From Rhodobacterales bacterium (GTDB lineage: Bacteria > Pseudomonadota > Alphaproteobacteria > Rhodobacterales > Rhodobacteraceae), in NCBI GenBank assembly GCA_003228875.1, contig QIGK01000051.1, positions 1 through 33,188 on the forward strand: DNA of 33,188 bases. Reading direction: 5' to 3'. The translations under genes were made by a program, and so were the position numbers. The notes beneath the pieces were generated by a model that saw nothing but the letters and a program-made list of their open reading frames with translations, searched no databases and was not told the origin of the DNA. Positions 7,827 to 17,168 of the stretch are shown here, piece after piece. Positions within the stretch are counted from its first letter, which is position 1; each line of letters starts with the position of its first letter.

Positions 7827-9023
7827 TTATTTTGGCGCGGCTTTGGCGAGTTGCAAAAGTTTCTGCGCGGCCTCATACCCGCTGGTGATCCATGCGGCGG
7901 TTTGCGGAAAGATTGCGGCGATTTCAAGCGCGACTGCACCAACTGCGCCGGTCAGCACAGCTGCTATTCCGGCCACCAAAGCGGGGCGCGCCATTTTGTA
8001 TCCGTCTTTGCCAAGAGATTTGAGTTCGCTAAAGGTAGCGTGAAGAATGTTAATAACAATATTGCGTGCTGCAAGCAGCCCATCGGGTGTATCATTTAAC
8101 AGATATTCATCCAGCGTTTCGGGCAGTTCCGGGTCAAAAATATCTGGATGATCGGCTGCATCGGTTTTAACTTTTTCAAGCTCGCGGTGCAGGGTATCGC
8201 TGTGTTCTTCGGTGGTTTTTACATCATCGCGGGTTTCATCCAGAAATTCCTGCCAGTCGGGCATGCGGGCGGCCAATAAGCCATGGGCCATCAAAATCGC
8301 ATCAACATAGCCGATTTTTTCAGGTGCGACTTCTGAAATCGCTTTGCGCTCACCATCAAAAATAAGCTGTAACTGGTTGCCTTTAAGATCATCATATGGC
8401 ACATGGGCAAGGGCCATATATTTGTTCAAGGCGGTTTCAAAGGCTTTTGAGATATTATCAAAACTGCCGGAATCATTCAGGGTTTTGATGTCGTCTTTCA
8501 GATCAACATAAAGCGTTTCCAGAATGTCACGCGCGGGGGCGGGGCTGTGTAACAGGCTGTAGGCGCCGTTGATAAAAGCAACTTGATCGCCGCTGGATTG
8601 TTTGGTGGGGGTTTTCAGGGTGTTTTTCAGGCCGGGCGGCCATTCCGGCCAGTGATCTGGGTGATGCAGGCCATCGGGCAGAATGACACCGGTATCACCA
8701 TCTATTGAATTTAGCTGGGTTTGACTTAAATTAAGAACATCATCAAGGTTTACGGATTTAATGTTCGCCCCCCTCAGGTTCGCCCCGAACAGGTCCGCCC
8801 CCCTCAGGTTCGCCCCGAACAGGTCCGCCCCGCTCAGGTCCGCCCCGCGCAGGTTCGCCTCGTGCAGGTCAAATCGACCATATTCATCAAGTTTACCTGT
8901 TTCTTTAAATGCAGTACAGATATTTGTATTTGAAAAATCGGGCTGGAAACCATCATTTATCCGCCGCGCATTCCACGCCTTAACGCCTTCAAGTAGCCAT
9001 TTAAGATGTTGCGGATTACCCAT
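7827..9023 (-). CDS. Pentapeptide-repeat protein with C-terminal hydrophobic helix
   Basis: A 398-residue protein of unknown function. The N-terminus has the [12 protein letters not shown] lead-in often seen before such repeats. Residues 54-98 are pentapeptide repeats of the A(D/N)L(R/S/F)G type, expected to form a short right-handed quadrilateral beta-helix. The segment around 99-125 ([24 protein letters not shown]) is a usual C-cap of these proteins. Residues 150-340 are acidic and mostly helical, with no domain I recognise. Residues 346-372 are strongly hydrophobic, a possible membrane segment. AGGGGG lies 5-6 nt before the ATG. It sits in an accessory segment between prfC and the thiolase gene. 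Confidence 0.88.
   Translation of the reverse strand: MGNPQHLKWLLEGVKAWNARRINDGFQPDFSNTNICTAFKETGKLDEYGRFDLHEANLRGADLSGADLFGANLRGADLFGANLRGANIKSVNLDDVLNLSQTQLNSIDGDTGVILPDGLHHPDHWPEWPPGLKNTLKTPTKQSSGDQVAFINGAYSLLHSPAPARDILETLYVDLKDDIKTLNDSGSFDNISKAFETALNKYMALAHVPYDDLKGNQLQLIFDGERKAISEVAPEKIGYVDAILMAHGLLAARMPDWQEFLDETRDDVKTTEEHSDTLHRELEKVKTDAADHPDIFDPELPETLDEYLLNDTPDGLLAARNIVINILHATFSELKSLGKDGYKMARPALVAGIAAVLTGAVGAVALEIAAIFPQTAAWITSGYEAAQKLLQLAKAAPK
8766..8870. repeat. Seven 15-bp tandem units inside the pentapeptide gene
   Basis: Seven consecutive 15-bp units each encode five residues of the beta-helix. The 30 bp at 8766-8795 are repeated exactly at 8796-8825, so recent duplication or conversion of a two-unit block is likely. 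The length is in frame, so unit gain or loss would only lengthen or shorten the helix. Confidence 0.9.
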
Positions 9024-9087
9024 ATTTCCCCCTGTTTTACAAATAGATATGCAGGCCTATTGCCAAATGCAATCTTGTGATCGGCAT

Positions 9088-9141
9088 TTACCCTAACGTG
9101 CCGCCAGTGATGATGGCCGCAATCGTTTTATCCAGCTTCAT
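9088..9141 (-). pseudogene. Remnant of a short-chain dehydrogenase (3-hydroxyacyl-CoA dehydrogenase-like) gene
   Basis: An ATG that overlaps the thiolase stop (ATGA) opens a 17-codon frame reading MKLDKTIAAIITGGTLG and then TAA. The first 14 residues match the usual beginning of type-2 3-hydroxyacyl-CoA dehydrogenases of the SDR superfamily, in which TGG is normally followed by xSGLG and the rest of the Rossmann fold. Here homology stops right after GG and nothing SDR-like follows. I read this as the stub left when the accessory segment at 7.4-9.1 kb joined, or when DNA was deleted. It is too short for certainty, but the coupled start and the match are hard to dismiss. Confidence 0.6.
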
Positions 9142-10319
9142 GGCAGTTCAATCGCAAGGGCTGTGCCTTCGCCGCCGCCAATGCAGATCGCGGCCATGCC
9201 TTTGCTTAACCCGTGATGTTCAAGGGCGTGCAGCAGGGTGACAATAATACGCGCCCCCGATGCGCCGATCGGGTGGCCAAGCGCACAGGCACCGCCATTG
9301 ATGCTAAGCTTTTCACGGGGAATATCCATTTCGGCCATAAAGGCCATGGGGACCACGGCGAAGGCCTCGTTGACCTCCCACAGGCCCACATCGGTGGTTT
9401 TCCAGCCCAGTTTCTCAAGCAGGTTTTGCGTGGCTGGAACCGGCGCGGTGGTAAACCAGCCCGGGGCTTGGGCATGGCTGGCATGGCCCATGATGCGGGC
9501 GCGGATTGGCAGGTTGGCAGCTTTGGCATCTGATTGACGCATCAGCACCAGCGCGGCGGCTCCGTCGGAAATGGATGAGGCATTGGCGGCCGTAACCGTG
9601 CCGTCGGGTTTGAAGGCGGGGCGCAAATGCGGGATTTTATCGGGCCGGGCATTGCCGGGTTGTTCATCAGTTGTGATGGTAGTTTCACCCTTGCGGGTTT
9701 TTAGGGTGACGGGGGTGATTTCGGCATTAAAATCGCCGTTTTTGATGGCGGCGACAGCGTTGGACAGGGATTTTAGGGCGTAGGCGTCTTGGTCTTGGCG
9801 GGTGAATTGGTATTTCTCGGCGCAATCCTCAGCAAAAGACCCCATCAGGCGGCCTTTGTCATAGGCGTCTTCCAGCCCGTCAAGGAACATATGGTCCAAG
9901 GTTTGCGCATGGCCGATACGCGCGCCGCCGCGCATGTTTGGCAACAAGTAAGGCGCGTTGGACATGCTTTCCATACCGCCTGCAACCACAATTTTGCCGT
10001 TGCCTGCCAGCAGTTGATCATAGGCCATCATGGTTGTTTTCATACCGGAGCCACACATTTTGTTTAAAGTTGTGGCGGGCACATGTTCGGGTAATCCGGC
10101 GGCAAAACCGGCTTGGCGGGCGGGGGCCTGGCCTTGGCCGGCGGGCAGCACGCAGCCCATTAGCAATTCGTCAACTAATGCTGGGTCGATGTTTGCGCTT
10201 GACAGGGCGGCGCTTATCGCCGCGCCGCCAAGCGTGGATGCTGACGCGCGGCTTAAGGCGCCCTGAAATCCACCCATCGGGGTGCGGCTGGCGCCTATGA
10301 TGACAATGGGGTCTTGCAT
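9138..10319 (-). CDS. Acetyl-CoA acetyltransferase (thiolase)
   Basis: A 393-residue thiolase that condenses two acetyl-CoA, or cleaves 3-ketoacyl-CoA. The acylated cysteine is C89 in NKMCGSG, NEAF is at 317-320, the catalytic H349 is in ALGHPIGASG and the second cysteine is C379 in CIGGGEG. Length and motifs are complete. The ATG directly follows the stop of the upstream regulator gene (TAAATG), so the two are probably one transcript. The downstream partner gene is reduced to a 17-codon stub. Biosynthetic versus degradative role cannot be told from sequence alone. Confidence 0.95.
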   Translation of the reverse strand: MQDPIVIIGASRTPMGGFQGALSRASASTLGGAAISAALSSANIDPALVDELLMGCVLPAGQGQAPARQAGFAAGLPEHVPATTLNKMCGSGMKTTMMAYDQLLAGNGKIVVAGGMESMSNAPYLLPNMRGGARIGHAQTLDHMFLDGLEDAYDKGRLMGSFAEDCAEKYQFTRQDQDAYALKSLSNAVAAIKNGDFNAEITPVTLKTRKGETTITTDEQPGNARPDKIPHLRPAFKPDGTVTAANASSISDGAAALVLMRQSDAKAANLPIRARIMGHASHAQAPGWFTTAPVPATQNLLEKLGWKTTDVGLWEVNEAFAVVPMAFMAEMDIPREKLSINGGACALGHPIGASGARIIVTLLHALEHHGLSKGMAAICIGGGEGTALAIELP

Positions 10320-11297
10320 TTAATGCTCCTGCGCGCCGCGCTCGCGGTAAGGGGTGGTCTGAAAATAGCTGCGATAGCACTTTGAGAAATGCGAGGGTGA
10401 GGAGAATCCGCAAGCAAGCGCTACGTTTATGACTGACATTTCAGTTTGTAACAGTAGGTTACGAGATTTTCTTAATCTTAATTCCATATAATATCGCTTG
10501 GGGGAACGATCCAAATAACGCCGGAAAAGCCGCTCCAGCTGCCGTGTCGACATACCGACATTCTTGGCCAGATCGGAGGGGGAAATCGGTTCTTCCAGAT
10601 TTTCCTCCATCAAATGGATGACCCTGGCAAGTTTTGGATGGCGCACGCCAATGCGGGTCGGAATGGACAGGCGCTGGTCATCTTTGTCGGTGCGAATGGC
10701 GGTGTGGATCAGCTGGTCAGCGACCGCATTGGCAAGGTCGGAGCCATGATCTTCGGCGATTAGTTTAAGCATCAGGTCAATGCTGGCAGCGCCCCCCGCA
10801 GAGGTATAACGGTTGCGATCAATGGTAAATATGGCGGTGCTGAGTTCGAGTTCGGGGAATTCCTCCAGAAAGGACTCGCGGTTTTCCCAATGGATGGTAG
10901 AGCGGCGGCCCTCCAGCAGGCCAGCTTTGGCCAGAACATAAGTGGCGGTGCAAAGCGCACCAATGGCCATGCCTTTACGAGATTCGCGCCGTAACCAGCC
11001 CATGACCGGTTTGGTGGTCGCAGATTTGATGTCCATGCCGCCACAAACGATAATGACTTGATCACGATCGAGTTCGGAAAACGCGCCGTCTACGACCAGT
11101 GCCGCACCGTTAGAACAAACCGCGTTTTCGCCGGTTTCTGAAATAAATTTCCACTCATATAAGGTTTTTTCAGCGGAGCGATTGGCAATGCGCAAGGGTT
11201 CAACTGCGCTAGCGAAAGCGGTCATCGAAAAATTCGGCAACAGCAAAAACACATACCGGGAAACCGTTGCGTTTTTATTGGTTCGGGAATCGGCCAT
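10320..11297 (-). CDS. GlxA-family transcriptional regulator (DJ-1/PfpI-like domain plus AraC HTH)
   Basis: A 325-residue regulator. The N-terminal two thirds is a DJ-1/PfpI-type glutamine-amidotransferase-like sensor (VIIVCGGMDIKS; GALCTATYVLAKAGLLEGR), and the last about 100 residues are an AraC double helix-turn-helix with the signature MSVINVALACGFSSPSHFSKCYR. GbdR and related carnitine/betaine regulators have this architecture, but the ligand is not evident. A GTG at 11312 is in frame; the ATG at 11297 has an AAAG element at a better distance and is preferred. It abuts the thiolase gene, which it may control. Confidence 0.9.
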   Translation of the reverse strand: MADSRTNKNATVSRYVFLLLPNFSMTAFASAVEPLRIANRSAEKTLYEWKFISETGENAVCSNGAALVVDGAFSELDRDQVIIVCGGMDIKSATTKPVMGWLRRESRKGMAIGALCTATYVLAKAGLLEGRRSTIHWENRESFLEEFPELELSTAIFTIDRNRYTSAGGAASIDLMLKLIAEDHGSDLANAVADQLIHTAIRTDKDDQRLSIPTRIGVRHPKLARVIHLMEENLEEPISPSDLAKNVGMSTRQLERLFRRYLDRSPKRYYMELRLRKSRNLLLQTEMSVINVALACGFSSPSHFSKCYRSYFQTTPYRERGAQEH

Positions 11298-11482
11298 TAT
11301 CACATCTTTCACAGCGCTTTTGCCTACTGTGTTTTAGCGCAGACACAGCGTCAAGAGAATTCAGCATGGCCCAAATTCGAAAAAAATCGCGACATGCCAC
11401 CCCTGTGGGCTCTGGTCAAATAATAAGCACTGCATTATAAGCCCATCACGTTAAATTTAATCTGCCATTAAGGAGTATTGAC

Positions 11483-12853
11483 ATGGCTAACACTTGGAAC
11501 AAATCTGACTGGCGCAACAAGCCCCGGGTCCAGATGCCCGAGTATCTGGATAAATCGGCGCTGAGTGCCGCAACAGAGCGTTTGGCCAGTTATCCTCCGT
11601 TAGTTTTTGCCGGAGAAGCACGCCGTTTGACCCGCCAGTTGGGTGAGGTTGCCAATGGCAATGCGTTTTTGTTGCAGGGCGGTGATTGCGCGGAAAGCTT
11701 TGCTGAGTTTTCGGCAGATATGATCCGTGATACCTATAAAGTTATGTTACAAATGGCCGTAGTGCTGACCTTTGGTGGCAAGACGCCGGTTGTTAAAATT
11801 GGCCGGATGGCGGGGCAATTCGCCAAGCCGCGCTCAGCTGATTATGAAACTGTTGATGGGGTGGAATTGCCCAGCTATCGCGGTGATATTATCAATGGGT
11901 TTGAATTTGGCGAGGAATCCCGCATTCCTGATCCGGATCGTATGTTGCGCGCCTATTCACAGGCGGCGGCGTCATTGAATCTGTTGCGTGCATTTTCGCA
12001 AGGTGGGTTTGCCGACATCAAACGTGTGCATAGCTGGACATTGGAAAGCACAAAGGGTGCGGCAGAATATGAAGAATATCATGCGCTGGCCAGCAAAATT
12101 TCAGAATCGCTCGATTTTATGGAAGCGGCTGGAATTTCGGGTAAAACTGTGGATGCCATGAAACGGGTGGATTTCTATACCAGCCACGAAGCGTTATTGC
12201 TTGAATATGAAGAAGCGCTTTGCCGTCAAGACTCGTTGACTGGCCAATGGGTTGCGGGTTCTGGCCATATGATCTGGATTGGCGATCGCACCCGTCAACC
12301 GGATGGTGCGCATGTGGAATTTGCCAAAGGGGTGATCAACCCGATCGGGCTGAAATGCGGCCCGACGATTTCCACCGATGACCTGTTGCGCCTGATTGAT
12401 ACCCTGAACCCAGAAAACACTGCTGGGCGTTTGACCCTGATTGCACGATTTGGTGCGGGCAAAGTTGGCGATTATCTGCCAGCGCTTATTCGTGCGGTTG
12501 AGGCTGAGGGGCGCAAGGTGGTTTGGTGTTGTGATCCGATGCATGGCAATACGGTTAAATCGGCCAGCGGCTATAAAACCCGACCCTTTGATAAGGTATT
12601 GGCCGAAGTGCAGGAGTTTTTCCAAATTCATCATGCTGAGGGCACCCATGCGGGTGGCGTGCATTTTGAGATGACCGGCAAAGACGTGACTGAGTGTGTT
12701 GGCGGTTTGCGGGCGGTCTCGGATGAGGATCTTTCCAGCCGTTACCACACGGCTTGTGATCCGCGCCTGAATGCCTCGCAATCTTTGGAACTGGCGTTTT
12801 TGGTGGCACGAGAGCTGGGCGCACAAACAGAAGCACGTCGCGTCGCGGTGTGA
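11483..12853 (+). CDS. Class II 3-deoxy-7-phosphoheptulonate synthase
   Basis: Class II (plant-type) DAHP synthase, 456 residues, joining phosphoenolpyruvate and erythrose 4-phosphate in the first step of the shikimate pathway. Visible motifs: GGDCAES with metal-binding C69, [14 protein letters not shown] (105-118), [26 protein letters not shown] and [14 protein letters not shown] strong AAGGAG lies 8-10 nt before the ATG. The stop overlaps the start of the phosphatase gene, suggesting joint expression of aromatic and serine synthesis. I saw no attenuator-like leader peptide in the 185 bp upstream. Confidence 0.96.
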   Translation: MANTWNKSDWRNKPRVQMPEYLDKSALSAATERLASYPPLVFAGEARRLTRQLGEVANGNAFLLQGGDCAESFAEFSADMIRDTYKVMLQMAVVLTFGGKTPVVKIGRMAGQFAKPRSADYETVDGVELPSYRGDIINGFEFGEESRIPDPDRMLRAYSQAAASLNLLRAFSQGGFADIKRVHSWTLESTKGAAEYEEYHALASKISESLDFMEAAGISGKTVDAMKRVDFYTSHEALLLEYEEALCRQDSLTGQWVAGSGHMIWIGDRTRQPDGAHVEFAKGVINPIGLKCGPTISTDDLLRLIDTLNPENTAGRLTLIARFGAGKVGDYLPALIRAVEAEGRKVVWCCDPMHGNTVKSASGYKTRPFDKVLAEVQEFFQIHHAEGTHAGGVHFEMTGKDVTECVGGLRAVSDEDLSSRYHTACDPRLNASQSLELAFLVARELGAQTEARRVAV

Positions 12854-13698
12854 TGTTTCTGGTATTAACTGCGGCGGCTGGGGTTAGCGACACTATCGTA
12901 ACTTTGGCCGCCGAACAGCTTGACGGCGCAGAAGCACCGCGTCGGCTGTCAGATCACGCGGTTGATATCCGGTTTCGCGGTGCGGTGCCGGAAATTGCAC
13001 CTATTGCGGGTGTTGACCTTAATGTAGTGCCCGAAATCAATCGTCGGAAAAAACTGCTGATTGCTGATATGGACAGCACCATTATTCCGGTGGAATGCAT
13101 TGATGAGCTGGCGGATTTTGCTGGCGTTCGCGCACAAGTTTCCAAAATTACCGAGCGCGTCATGACCGGTGAGCTGAATTTCGAAGCATCGATTGATGCG
13201 CGGGTTTTGCTGTTGGCAGGGCTAGATGCCAGTGTGTTGCAGCAATGTTATGATGAACGGGTTTCCTTAAACCCCGGCGCCCGGACGTTGGTGCAGACCA
13301 TGAATGCAATGGGCGCAATGACAGCGCTTGTTTCCGGCGGGTTTACCTTTTTTACTGAAAAAGTTGCAGCAGAAACCGGGTTTCAGGTGAACCGTGCCAA
13401 CATTCTGGAAATTAAAAATTCGGCTCTGACAGGCAAAGTCCGACGGCCGGTTCTGGGGCGCGAAGCCAAGCTGGAGGCGCTGAACGCTTTTTGTGCGGAG
13501 CGCGGAATATCGGCGCAGGACGTCATAACCGTTGGCGACGGAGCCAATGATTTAATGATGATCGAAGCCGCAGGCATGGGCGTTGCTTACCATGCAAAAT
13601 CCTCGCTTAAGGCCGCTGCCGATGTGGTGCTGGACCATTCTGACCTGACGGCTTTGCTGGCTTTGCAAGGCATTGCGGAGGCTGACTACGTTTCCTGA
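12853..13698 (+). CDS. serB: Phosphoserine phosphatase
   Basis: HAD-superfamily phosphatase (281 residues) that performs the last step of serine synthesis. The nucleophile motif DMDST is at 72-76, SGG at 161-163, the conserved lysine near K206, and GDGANDLMM at 228-236. The 70-residue N-terminal part is the variable, ACT-like region of alphaproteobacterial SerB. The ATG at 12853 shares a base with the upstream stop (TGATG); a GTG at 12850 is an alternative. The 3' end overlaps the convergent PAS gene by 13 bp. Confidence 0.95.
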   Translation: MFLVLTAAAGVSDTIVTLAAEQLDGAEAPRRLSDHAVDIRFRGAVPEIAPIAGVDLNVVPEINRRKKLLIADMDSTIIPVECIDELADFAGVRAQVSKITERVMTGELNFEASIDARVLLLAGLDASVLQQCYDERVSLNPGARTLVQTMNAMGAMTALVSGGFTFFTEKVAAETGFQVNRANILEIKNSALTGKVRRPVLGREAKLEALNAFCAERGISAQDVITVGDGANDLMMIEAAGMGVAYHAKSSLKAAADVVLDHSDLTALLALQGIAEADYVS

Positions 13699-14321
13699 TC
13701 TTTGTCTGAAACCAGCCGCAAATGCCCGCGTTTTAGCGATTTTTCGATATCGGGATTGCTGTTATTGGTGACCGACTGAAGGCCGTCTGTGCCAAAAGCA
13801 GCCTGAACTTCGGCAAAACCCTGAACGCGGGTTTCACTGGTATCAACCGCGGTCAGTTTTTGTCCGGCAATGCCAAATCTTAAGGGCGCCAGATAAGGCA
13901 CAACCGGCGGTGAAACACAGCCTAGAATACGGTTCACATCACCAAAATCGCTGCGCAATGGCAGCAACAGCATTTTGAGCGAGATTACATTGTCATGCAG
14001 GTCTTGGGCCACCAACGTCAGTTCAGCAATGCCGGGGCGGGCCAAAACTTGACCAAGCAACAGCGCCAATTTTTCACGGTAAAGGTTTTGCATCATGGAG
14101 CTGGCCAACTGGCCGCGCACCTCATACCCCATCATTTCACACAGCATCATGCCCGAATGGCGAATGCGGTATTGTTCGGGCACAGCGTTTTCGAGAATAA
14201 AAATATTTTCAAGCATCTCGGGGAATTGGCGCGGGTCGATCAGTGACCTGAATGGGACTTCTTCGTCAACGCGCAAGCTTTCCCAGTGGTTGAGTAGCTT
14301 TTGAAACTGAATATTCGGCAT
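13686..14321 (-). CDS. PAS-domain protein (PAS_5 type)
   Basis: A 211-residue protein resembling the alphaproteobacterial PAS_5 (formerly DUF1457) family: LLNHWESLR near the N-terminus, then VPFRSLIDPRQFPEMLENIFIL and a PAS-like region with RIRHSGMMLCEMMGYEVRGQ. No kinase, cyclase or output domain follows, so it is probably a small sensor or partner protein. The open frame extends to 14573, but homologues begin close to MPNIQFQKLL. The gene is alone on its strand, divergent from yicC and overlapping serB tail to tail. Its signal is unknown. Confidence 0.8.
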   Translation of the reverse strand: MPNIQFQKLLNHWESLRVDEEVPFRSLIDPRQFPEMLENIFILENAVPEQYRIRHSGMMLCEMMGYEVRGQLASSMMQNLYREKLALLLGQVLARPGIAELTLVAQDLHDNVISLKMLLLPLRSDFGDVNRILGCVSPPVVPYLAPLRFGIAGQKLTAVDTSETRVQGFAEVQAAFGTDGLQSVTNNSNPDIEKSLKRGHLRLVSDKDQET

Positions 14322-14507
14322 AAAAATCTCGTGTTTATAAAGCGATGCCGCTAAACAGCGGAGTTGTCGCAATTTCACCGATAACACTAATACAATTTTA
14401 CACGCATGTAACGAATGATCTTTAAGTATCGTTAACGCTGAAGCTTTGGTTGACCGGATGCAAGCCAAAAGATAGGTGTTAGCGGCTGGATAATAAAGGG
14501 TTTTTGG

Positions 14508-15394
14508 ATGACACGCCAATCTATGACAGGCTTTGCAACGTTGGACGGTGCGCGGGATTTGCTTAGCTGGCAATGGGAAGTTCGTTCAGTTAACGGCAAA
14601 GGACTGGATTTGCGGTTGCGACTGGCTGAAGGGCGCTGGAAAAGCCCATCCGGGCAAAAGCACCGGAATATATCGGGCGGGGCAATGTCTCGCTTAGCCT
14701 CAAGGTTAAGCAGCGCGCGGGGCAGGGGATTCCGCAGGTTAATGATGCGGTTTTGCAGGCTGTGATGCAGGCGGTCATACAAACCTATAAAGCGGCTGAG
14801 GAACAAGGCATCAAAACCCATCCGATCAGCGCGCCTGATGTTTTAGGCTTGCGCGGCGTGATGGAATACGGGATTGAGGAAAAAATTTCAGATGCCATAA
14901 TTACCGAGGTATCAGCGCAAATTCCTGAGGTTTTTGCCCTGTTTCAAGCGGCTCGGCAGTCTGAGGGGGCAGCTTTGTCACGAATATTAGCGGCGCAATT
15001 GGACCAGCTGGCTGTGTTAATCGACGCTGCGGCAATTTCGGCTGAGGCGCGGCTGGCAAAATCCGGCGATTTGCTGCGAAACAAAGTAAGCGCTTTGCTG
15101 GAGACCACGGAACTGGCAGATGAATCGCGATTGCAACAGGAATTGGCATTGTTGGCGGTCAAAGCGGATGTAACCGAAGAAATTGATCGCCTGAAGGCCC
15201 ATATAGATGCAGCGCGGCTATTGCTGGCCAACCCAACCCCTGTGGGGCGAAAATTTGATTTTTTAATGCAGGAATTTAACCGTGAGGCCAATACTTTGTG
15301 CGCTAAATCCGGCTCGGTTGAATTAACCGCGATTGGGCTTGACCTGAAAACAGGTATCGATCAAATGCGCGAACAAGTTCAGAATTTGGAGTAG
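14508..15394 (+). pseudogene. yicC: yicC, interrupted by a frameshift
   Basis: YicC is a conserved endoribonuclease-type protein involved in RNA turnover. Codons 1-42 from the ATG at 14508 give the family start (MTRQSMTGFA...VNGKGLDLRLRLAEG). Family sequence then continues in the frame one base earlier, from CTGGAAAAG at about 14635 (LEKPIRAKAPEYIGRGNVSLSL), to the stop at 15394. The break lies at the GGGCG near 14631-14635. One missing base would restore a protein of about 295 residues; from memory homologues have two or three more residues here, so a 7-base deletion also fits. It is followed directly by gmk. It could be a true lesion or a sequence error. Confidence 0.88.
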
Positions 15395-15396
15395 CT

Positions 15397-16038
15397 ATGC
15401 CGGTTGAACGCAAAGGTTTATTGATTATTTTATCCTCACCATCGGGGGCGGGGAAATCCACGCTTTCAAAACGCGTTTTGGAAAATGACAGCGAAGTGGT
15501 GTTTTCAGTTTCGGCCACCACCCGCGCGCCACGTAAGGGTGAGGTTGATGGGCGAGAATATTATTTCAAAACCCGAAATGAATTTGAAAACCTGATTAAA
15601 AACAACGGTATGCTGGAACATGCTGAAGTGTTTGGCAATTTATACGGATCCCCGCGCGCGCCAGTTGAGATAGCGATTGAGGCGGGTAAAGACGTATTGT
15701 TTGATGTGGATTGGCAGGGTGGGCAGCAAATTCGAAATTCAGTTTTGCAGCAATCGGTTGTGTCGATATTCATACTGCCGCCCAGCATTGCAACCCTGCG
15801 CCAGCGCCTTGTTGAGCGCGGGCAAGACAGCATTGAGGTGGTTGCAAAACGCATGGCACAATCGCGAAATGAAATCAGCCATTGGGCGGAATATGATTAT
15901 GTGTTGATCAACGATGATCTGGATCGCGCTGAGACTGAATTGCGGGCTATTGTTGCGGCGGAACGTTTGCGCCGTGATCGTCAAACCCGTTTGAGCGGTT
16001 TTGTGCAACGGCTGAACACCGAATTTGAGGCATTATAA
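15397..16038 (+). CDS. gmk: Guanylate kinase
   Basis: Converts GMP to GDP with ATP (213 residues). The P-loop [10 protein letters not shown] is at 13-22, followed by the GMP-binding region ([17 protein letters not shown]) and the lid region ([11 protein letters not shown]). The ATG follows the yicC stop after 2 bp, with TTGGAG upstream, and the gene ends TAAATG against the carbonic anhydrase-like gene, so all three are one transcription unit. Complete and typical. Confidence 0.97.
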   Translation: MPVERKGLLIILSSPSGAGKSTLSKRVLENDSEVVFSVSATTRAPRKGEVDGREYYFKTRNEFENLIKNNGMLEHAEVFGNLYGSPRAPVEIAIEAGKDVLFDVDWQGGQQIRNSVLQQSVVSIFILPPSIATLRQRLVERGQDSIEVVAKRMAQSRNEISHWAEYDYVLINDDLDRAETELRAIVAAERLRRDRQTRLSGFVQRLNTEFEAL

Positions 16039-16560
16039 ATGATATACGCGCTGGATGGGATAAAACCGCAACTGGCAAAGGATAGCTGGGTTGCTGACAA
16101 CGTGGTTCTGGTTGGCGATGTGGTGCTGGAAGCTGCTTGCTCAATTTGGTTTGGCGCAGTTTTACGGGGCGATAATGAACAGATTCTGGTTGGGCAAGGC
16201 AGTAATATTCAGGAAAACTGCGTTTTGCACACCGATATGGGGTATCCGCTGGTGATTGGCGCTGGTTGCACCATTGGCCACAAAGCCATGCTGCATGGCT
16301 GTGTGATTGGTGACAATTCATTAATCGGTATGGGCGCTATTGTGTTAAATGGTGCGAAAATTGGCAAAAACTGTCTAATTGGGGCAGGGGCGTTGATTCC
16401 CGAAGGCAAAGACATTCCAGACGGTGCATTGGTGATGGGCAGCCCCGGTAAGGTTATCCGGCAACTGGATTTTACCGCAATCAATGCATTGCGGGAATCT
16501 GCGTTGCATTATCAGCAAAACATGCGGCGGTTTCGCGATGGTTTGCAGCTAGAATCGTAA
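16039..16560 (+). CDS. Gamma-carbonic anhydrase family protein
   Basis: A 173-residue left-handed beta-helix protein made of hexapeptide repeats (about 13-135), such as [26 protein letters not shown]. Three histidines at positions expected for the trimer zinc site are present: H64, H81 and H86. Family members hydrate CO2, or serve as assembly or metal-binding proteins without proven activity. The ATG directly follows the gmk stop. The last 12 bp overlap the convergent chpT gene. Confidence 0.92.
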   Translation: MIYALDGIKPQLAKDSWVADNVVLVGDVVLEAACSIWFGAVLRGDNEQILVGQGSNIQENCVLHTDMGYPLVIGAGCTIGHKAMLHGCVIGDNSLIGMGAIVLNGAKIGKNCLIGAGALIPEGKDIPDGALVMGSPGKVIRQLDFTAINALRESALHYQQNMRRFRDGLQLES

Positions 16561-17142
16561 ACTCAGCGTTGATGGCGAAAACTGTGCGGTCAGGGTGATG
16601 TTGATGGTCTCAGCAATGTCGCGTGCCAGTAGAAACTGGATTTCCTGTGATGCCAACTGGCCAAACGCGTCACCGTTTAATAATGCCTTCCACAAGGTTT
16701 CCGGCGGATCAAGCCGATCATTTTTGACGGATATTTCCCAACCTGAATCGGTTGGCAGGCACCGGATTAAACCGCCGCGCGGCAGGCTGGATTCAACACA
16801 TAAAAGCAATAAATACAATAGCTTGACCAGATTTCGATTTCGATCCCCCCAAGGTTCTGAGAATTCAACAGATATCCGGCCATTGGCAAACATTTTTTGG
16901 GCAACCGATGCTGCTGCGGTGTGGCTAACCATGGCATCAACGCTGCTGGCACCAAAAGCCACGCGAAAAAACATCAACTTGGCTTGGGCATTCTCAGCGC
17001 TTTGGCTTATCAGCTCCATTTCAGGCGAGGGGCCGTTCAGTTCCTGCATCAGTTCGACGCCGTTGCTGATCGCACCAACCGGGCTTATAAGATCATGACA
17101 AATTCGCGATGAAATCATATCAGCGAGATGTTTTGGGTGCAT
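16549..17142 (-). CDS. chpT: Histidine phosphotransferase ChpT
   Basis: ChpT relays phosphate from the kinase CckA to CtrA and CpdR in alphaproteobacterial cell-cycle or motility control. The 197-residue protein has the phosphorylated-histidine region [19 protein letters not shown] with H16, and a C-terminal degenerate ATPase-like fold without ATP-binding motifs. The track-type start at 17157 is a TTG; the ATG at 17142 with AGGAGC just upstream is clearly the better start. The gene is divergent from a DUF3553 gene across only 26 bp, so both promoters must be very tight or lie inside the other gene. Confidence 0.92.
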   Translation of the reverse strand: MHPKHLADMISSRICHDLISPVGAISNGVELMQELNGPSPEMELISQSAENAQAKLMFFRVAFGASSVDAMVSHTAAASVAQKMFANGRISVEFSEPWGDRNRNLVKLLYLLLLCVESSLPRGGLIRCLPTDSGWEISVKNDRLDPPETLWKALLNGDAFGQLASQEIQFLLARDIAETINITLTAQFSPSTLSLRF

Positions 17143-17168
17143 AAAATGCTCCTGCAAAGAAAGGGCCT

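Noticed and set aside
8766-8870. Possible CRISPR array
   Set aside because: Units are 15 bp, contiguous, have no unique spacers and lie in frame inside a coding gene.
8761-9096. Plus-strand frame with [10 protein letters not shown] repeats
   Set aside because: Antisense reading of the pentapeptide repeats; the minus-strand protein has the recognised repeat pattern, lead-in and C-cap.
11366-11440. 24-codon frame upstream of DAHP synthase as a leader peptide for attenuation
   Set aside because: It has no run of Phe, Tyr or Trp codons, no good ribosome binding site, and no terminator/antiterminator pair follows.
14628-14645. Programmed -1 frameshift in yicC
   Set aside because: No X-XXY-YYZ heptamer in the right phase and no clear downstream stimulatory structure; the family is not known to use recoding.
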